Source of the DNA: Oscarella lobularis
Taxonomy: Eukaryota; Porifera; Homoscleromorpha; Homosclerophorida; Oscarellidae
Reading direction: 5' to 3'
Length of the DNA: 64,000 nucleotides
Assembly: GCF_947507565.1 (NCBI RefSeq)
Contig: NC_089175.1
Span: 372,001-436,000 of the forward strand
Shown: one piece after another, positions 62,901-64,000 of the stretch
How the letters are laid out: the number at the start of each line of letters is the position of its first letter
Numbering within the stretch: the first letter of the stretch is position 1
Notes under the pieces: generated by a model
Told to the model about the DNA's origin: nothing
The model's input: only the letters and a program-made list of their open reading frames with translations
Databases searched by the model: none
Position numbers and translations under genes: made by a program

Positions 62901-64000
62901 ATTTCTACGCGTATATCAATCGTTGTTTTACCTATTGGCTGCCGCCACTGTCAAACATTTTCCGAGAAAGTCTTTCAATTCTGAAGGCATTTCCTAAAAA
63001 ACAATGATCCTCTCTTCTCAGCGTTTCCTGCTAGTCTCTACGCTTTTCTTACGGGCGTCTGCGTGTTAGCTCTGTACATACTGCACGCAAGTAAATTTCC
63101 CAAAACAGTTCCTATAAAAGAAAAAGAGTCCTTAATAACAAATCCCCGGATTCCGCTTCCGTACCGTCGGAAGTGGAAGCGAGCGTCATGATTCTCTGCA
63201 GTATATCCCGAATGTCATCTTTAGCGGACAAGTCTGGCCAGATATGGCACCCCTGGTGCGTGAAAAGAAATAAGGAAGACAGAAACCTTGCTTCCTCTCT
63301 CCTTTACCAGATACGCTTCGAGGAGACACATACCAAGAGACCATATGTCACACTATCAAAAACATATATAAGAAATTTAAATTTAAACAGTTTCATTCAC
63401 CTTTCTGCAAATTTCCAGATGTCCATTCGTTGATCGCTTTCCCTTGGCAATCACTTCCGGAGCCATATACCGCGGTGACCTGAATCCGTCAATCATTAAT
63501 TAAATATTTATTATAGCAAACAGATTTCATACCCAATAGGAAAGGAGACCTCCTTGCCGCAGTCAGTCATGTAGTATAAGCCGTACTGGCTCAACTTGAC
63601 GCACGCCTTCTCGTCATTCTAACATCATAAGATCTCTTTCTCTCTTTTTTTTCCCTTCTCGAGGATTCGTTACCCCTTCTGAAACGACGAACACATTTCG
63701 AGGCGATAGGTTGCGATGTGGTGCAATTCCGCGCTCGTTCATGTACGACAAGGCCTGTAGCGACTGAAAAGCGAAGCGCTGCAGGGAGGAAACGCTAAAG
63801 GATGCGCGGGGTAAGGAAACGAAATTAATAGTTTCTTCCTCCTTTCACCTCTGTCCGCGTCCCGATGCGATGAGGTCTTCGACGCTCGTTGCGTGCCATT
63901 CGCTGACGACGAATAGGCGTTCGTTTTTCGAGCGTACGAGATCGACGTATTGGCTCAGATTGGGATGGTTGGCGTGTTTGAGCGTTTGAAATCGGCCGAG
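59912..64000 (-). CDS. TBCK: TBCK, TBC-domain pseudokinase with rhodanese domain (5' partial)
   Basis: TBCK is the pseudokinase subunit of the FERRY complex that links mRNA to early endosomes. The window edge cuts the kinase-like domain: [20 protein letters not shown] (63950), [24 protein letters not shown] (63690), [22 protein letters not shown] (63560), [12 protein letters not shown] (63460), CDIWSLGI. HRD is replaced by HRN and DFG by QYG, as expected for this pseudokinase. The TBC domain reads [22 protein letters not shown] (61840), [34 protein letters not shown] (61570), [21 protein letters not shown] (60930) and [13 protein letters not shown]. The rhodanese domain ends the protein ([55 protein letters not shown]; stop 59912). 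Many short introns. Confidence 0.93.

Overview
The window is animal nuclear DNA from a very compact genome. Many genes are split by short introns (most about 50-120 bp, typically GTAAG...TTTAG/CAG), neighbouring genes lie tens to a few hundred bp apart, and divergent genes share promoters of under 100 bp. The coding regions are full of CGA/CGT/GTC-type codons. The gene set (CBP/p300, AFF/AF4, INTS4, FE65/APBB, RBX1, DNAAF19/CCDC103, FHIP, TBCK, TMEM63) is metazoan. The density and the divergence from vertebrate forms suggest an early-branching animal, and a homoscleromorph-type sponge is my best guess; that placement is inference only.

Layout, left to right. 1-3.7 kb: a probable small secreted-protein gene on the minus strand running off the left edge, a 20-bp minisatellite, and an intronless secreted protein with nine fibronectin type II repeats. 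4.5-8.8 kb: INTS4 (+), convergent with FHIP1 (-, 8.9-11.9 kb). 12.0-16.7 kb: an FE65/APBB-like gene (+) divergent from FHIP1, whose exon chain seems to continue into a third, tensin-type PTB domain. 16.5-20.8 kb: an AFF-family gene (+). 21.1-21.7 kb: RBX1 (+). 21.7-22.7 kb: a PHP-family histidinol-phosphatase-like gene (-). 22.8-24.8 kb: an intronless secreted FGE-sulfatase/BNR-sialidase fusion (+). 25.1-28.0 kb: an intronless lysosomal alpha-mannosidase (-).

27.9-33.7 kb is an imperfect tandem segmental duplication. Each unit carries the 5' end of the mannosidase, a plus-strand OCIA-domain gene, a minus-strand OCIAD gene and a PP2C phosphatase. In the first unit an internal deletion fuses the 5'-truncated OCIAD gene to the 3' part of the phosphatase; the second unit keeps complete OCIAD and phosphatase genes.

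34.1-41.8 kb: CBP/p300 (+) with TAZ1, KIX, bromodomain, RING/PHD, HAT, ZZ, TAZ2, polyQ and NCBD. 42.1-45.7 kb: a TMEM63 channel (+). 45.7-47.5 kb: a gene-poor stretch holding a remarkable run of consecutive hairpins (46.36-46.75 kb) and an 84-bp tandem duplication. 47.5-58.9 kb: a minus-strand series DIAPH formin, DNAJA3-like mitochondrial J protein lacking the zinc-finger region, ZFAND4 and UTP18. 58.9-59.8 kb: DNAAF19/CCDC103 (+), divergent from UTP18. 59.9-64.0 kb: TBCK (-), cut by the right edge.

Functional themes: transcription and elongation control (INTS4, AFF, CBP), cytoskeleton and trafficking (DIAPH, FHIP, TBCK, FE65), and extracellular or lysosomal glycan biology (FN2 protein, BNR protein, mannosidase). 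There is no sign that these genes are co-regulated beyond the shared divergent promoters. Exon borders were read by eye from splice consensus and protein similarity from general knowledge of the families; no database search was run.
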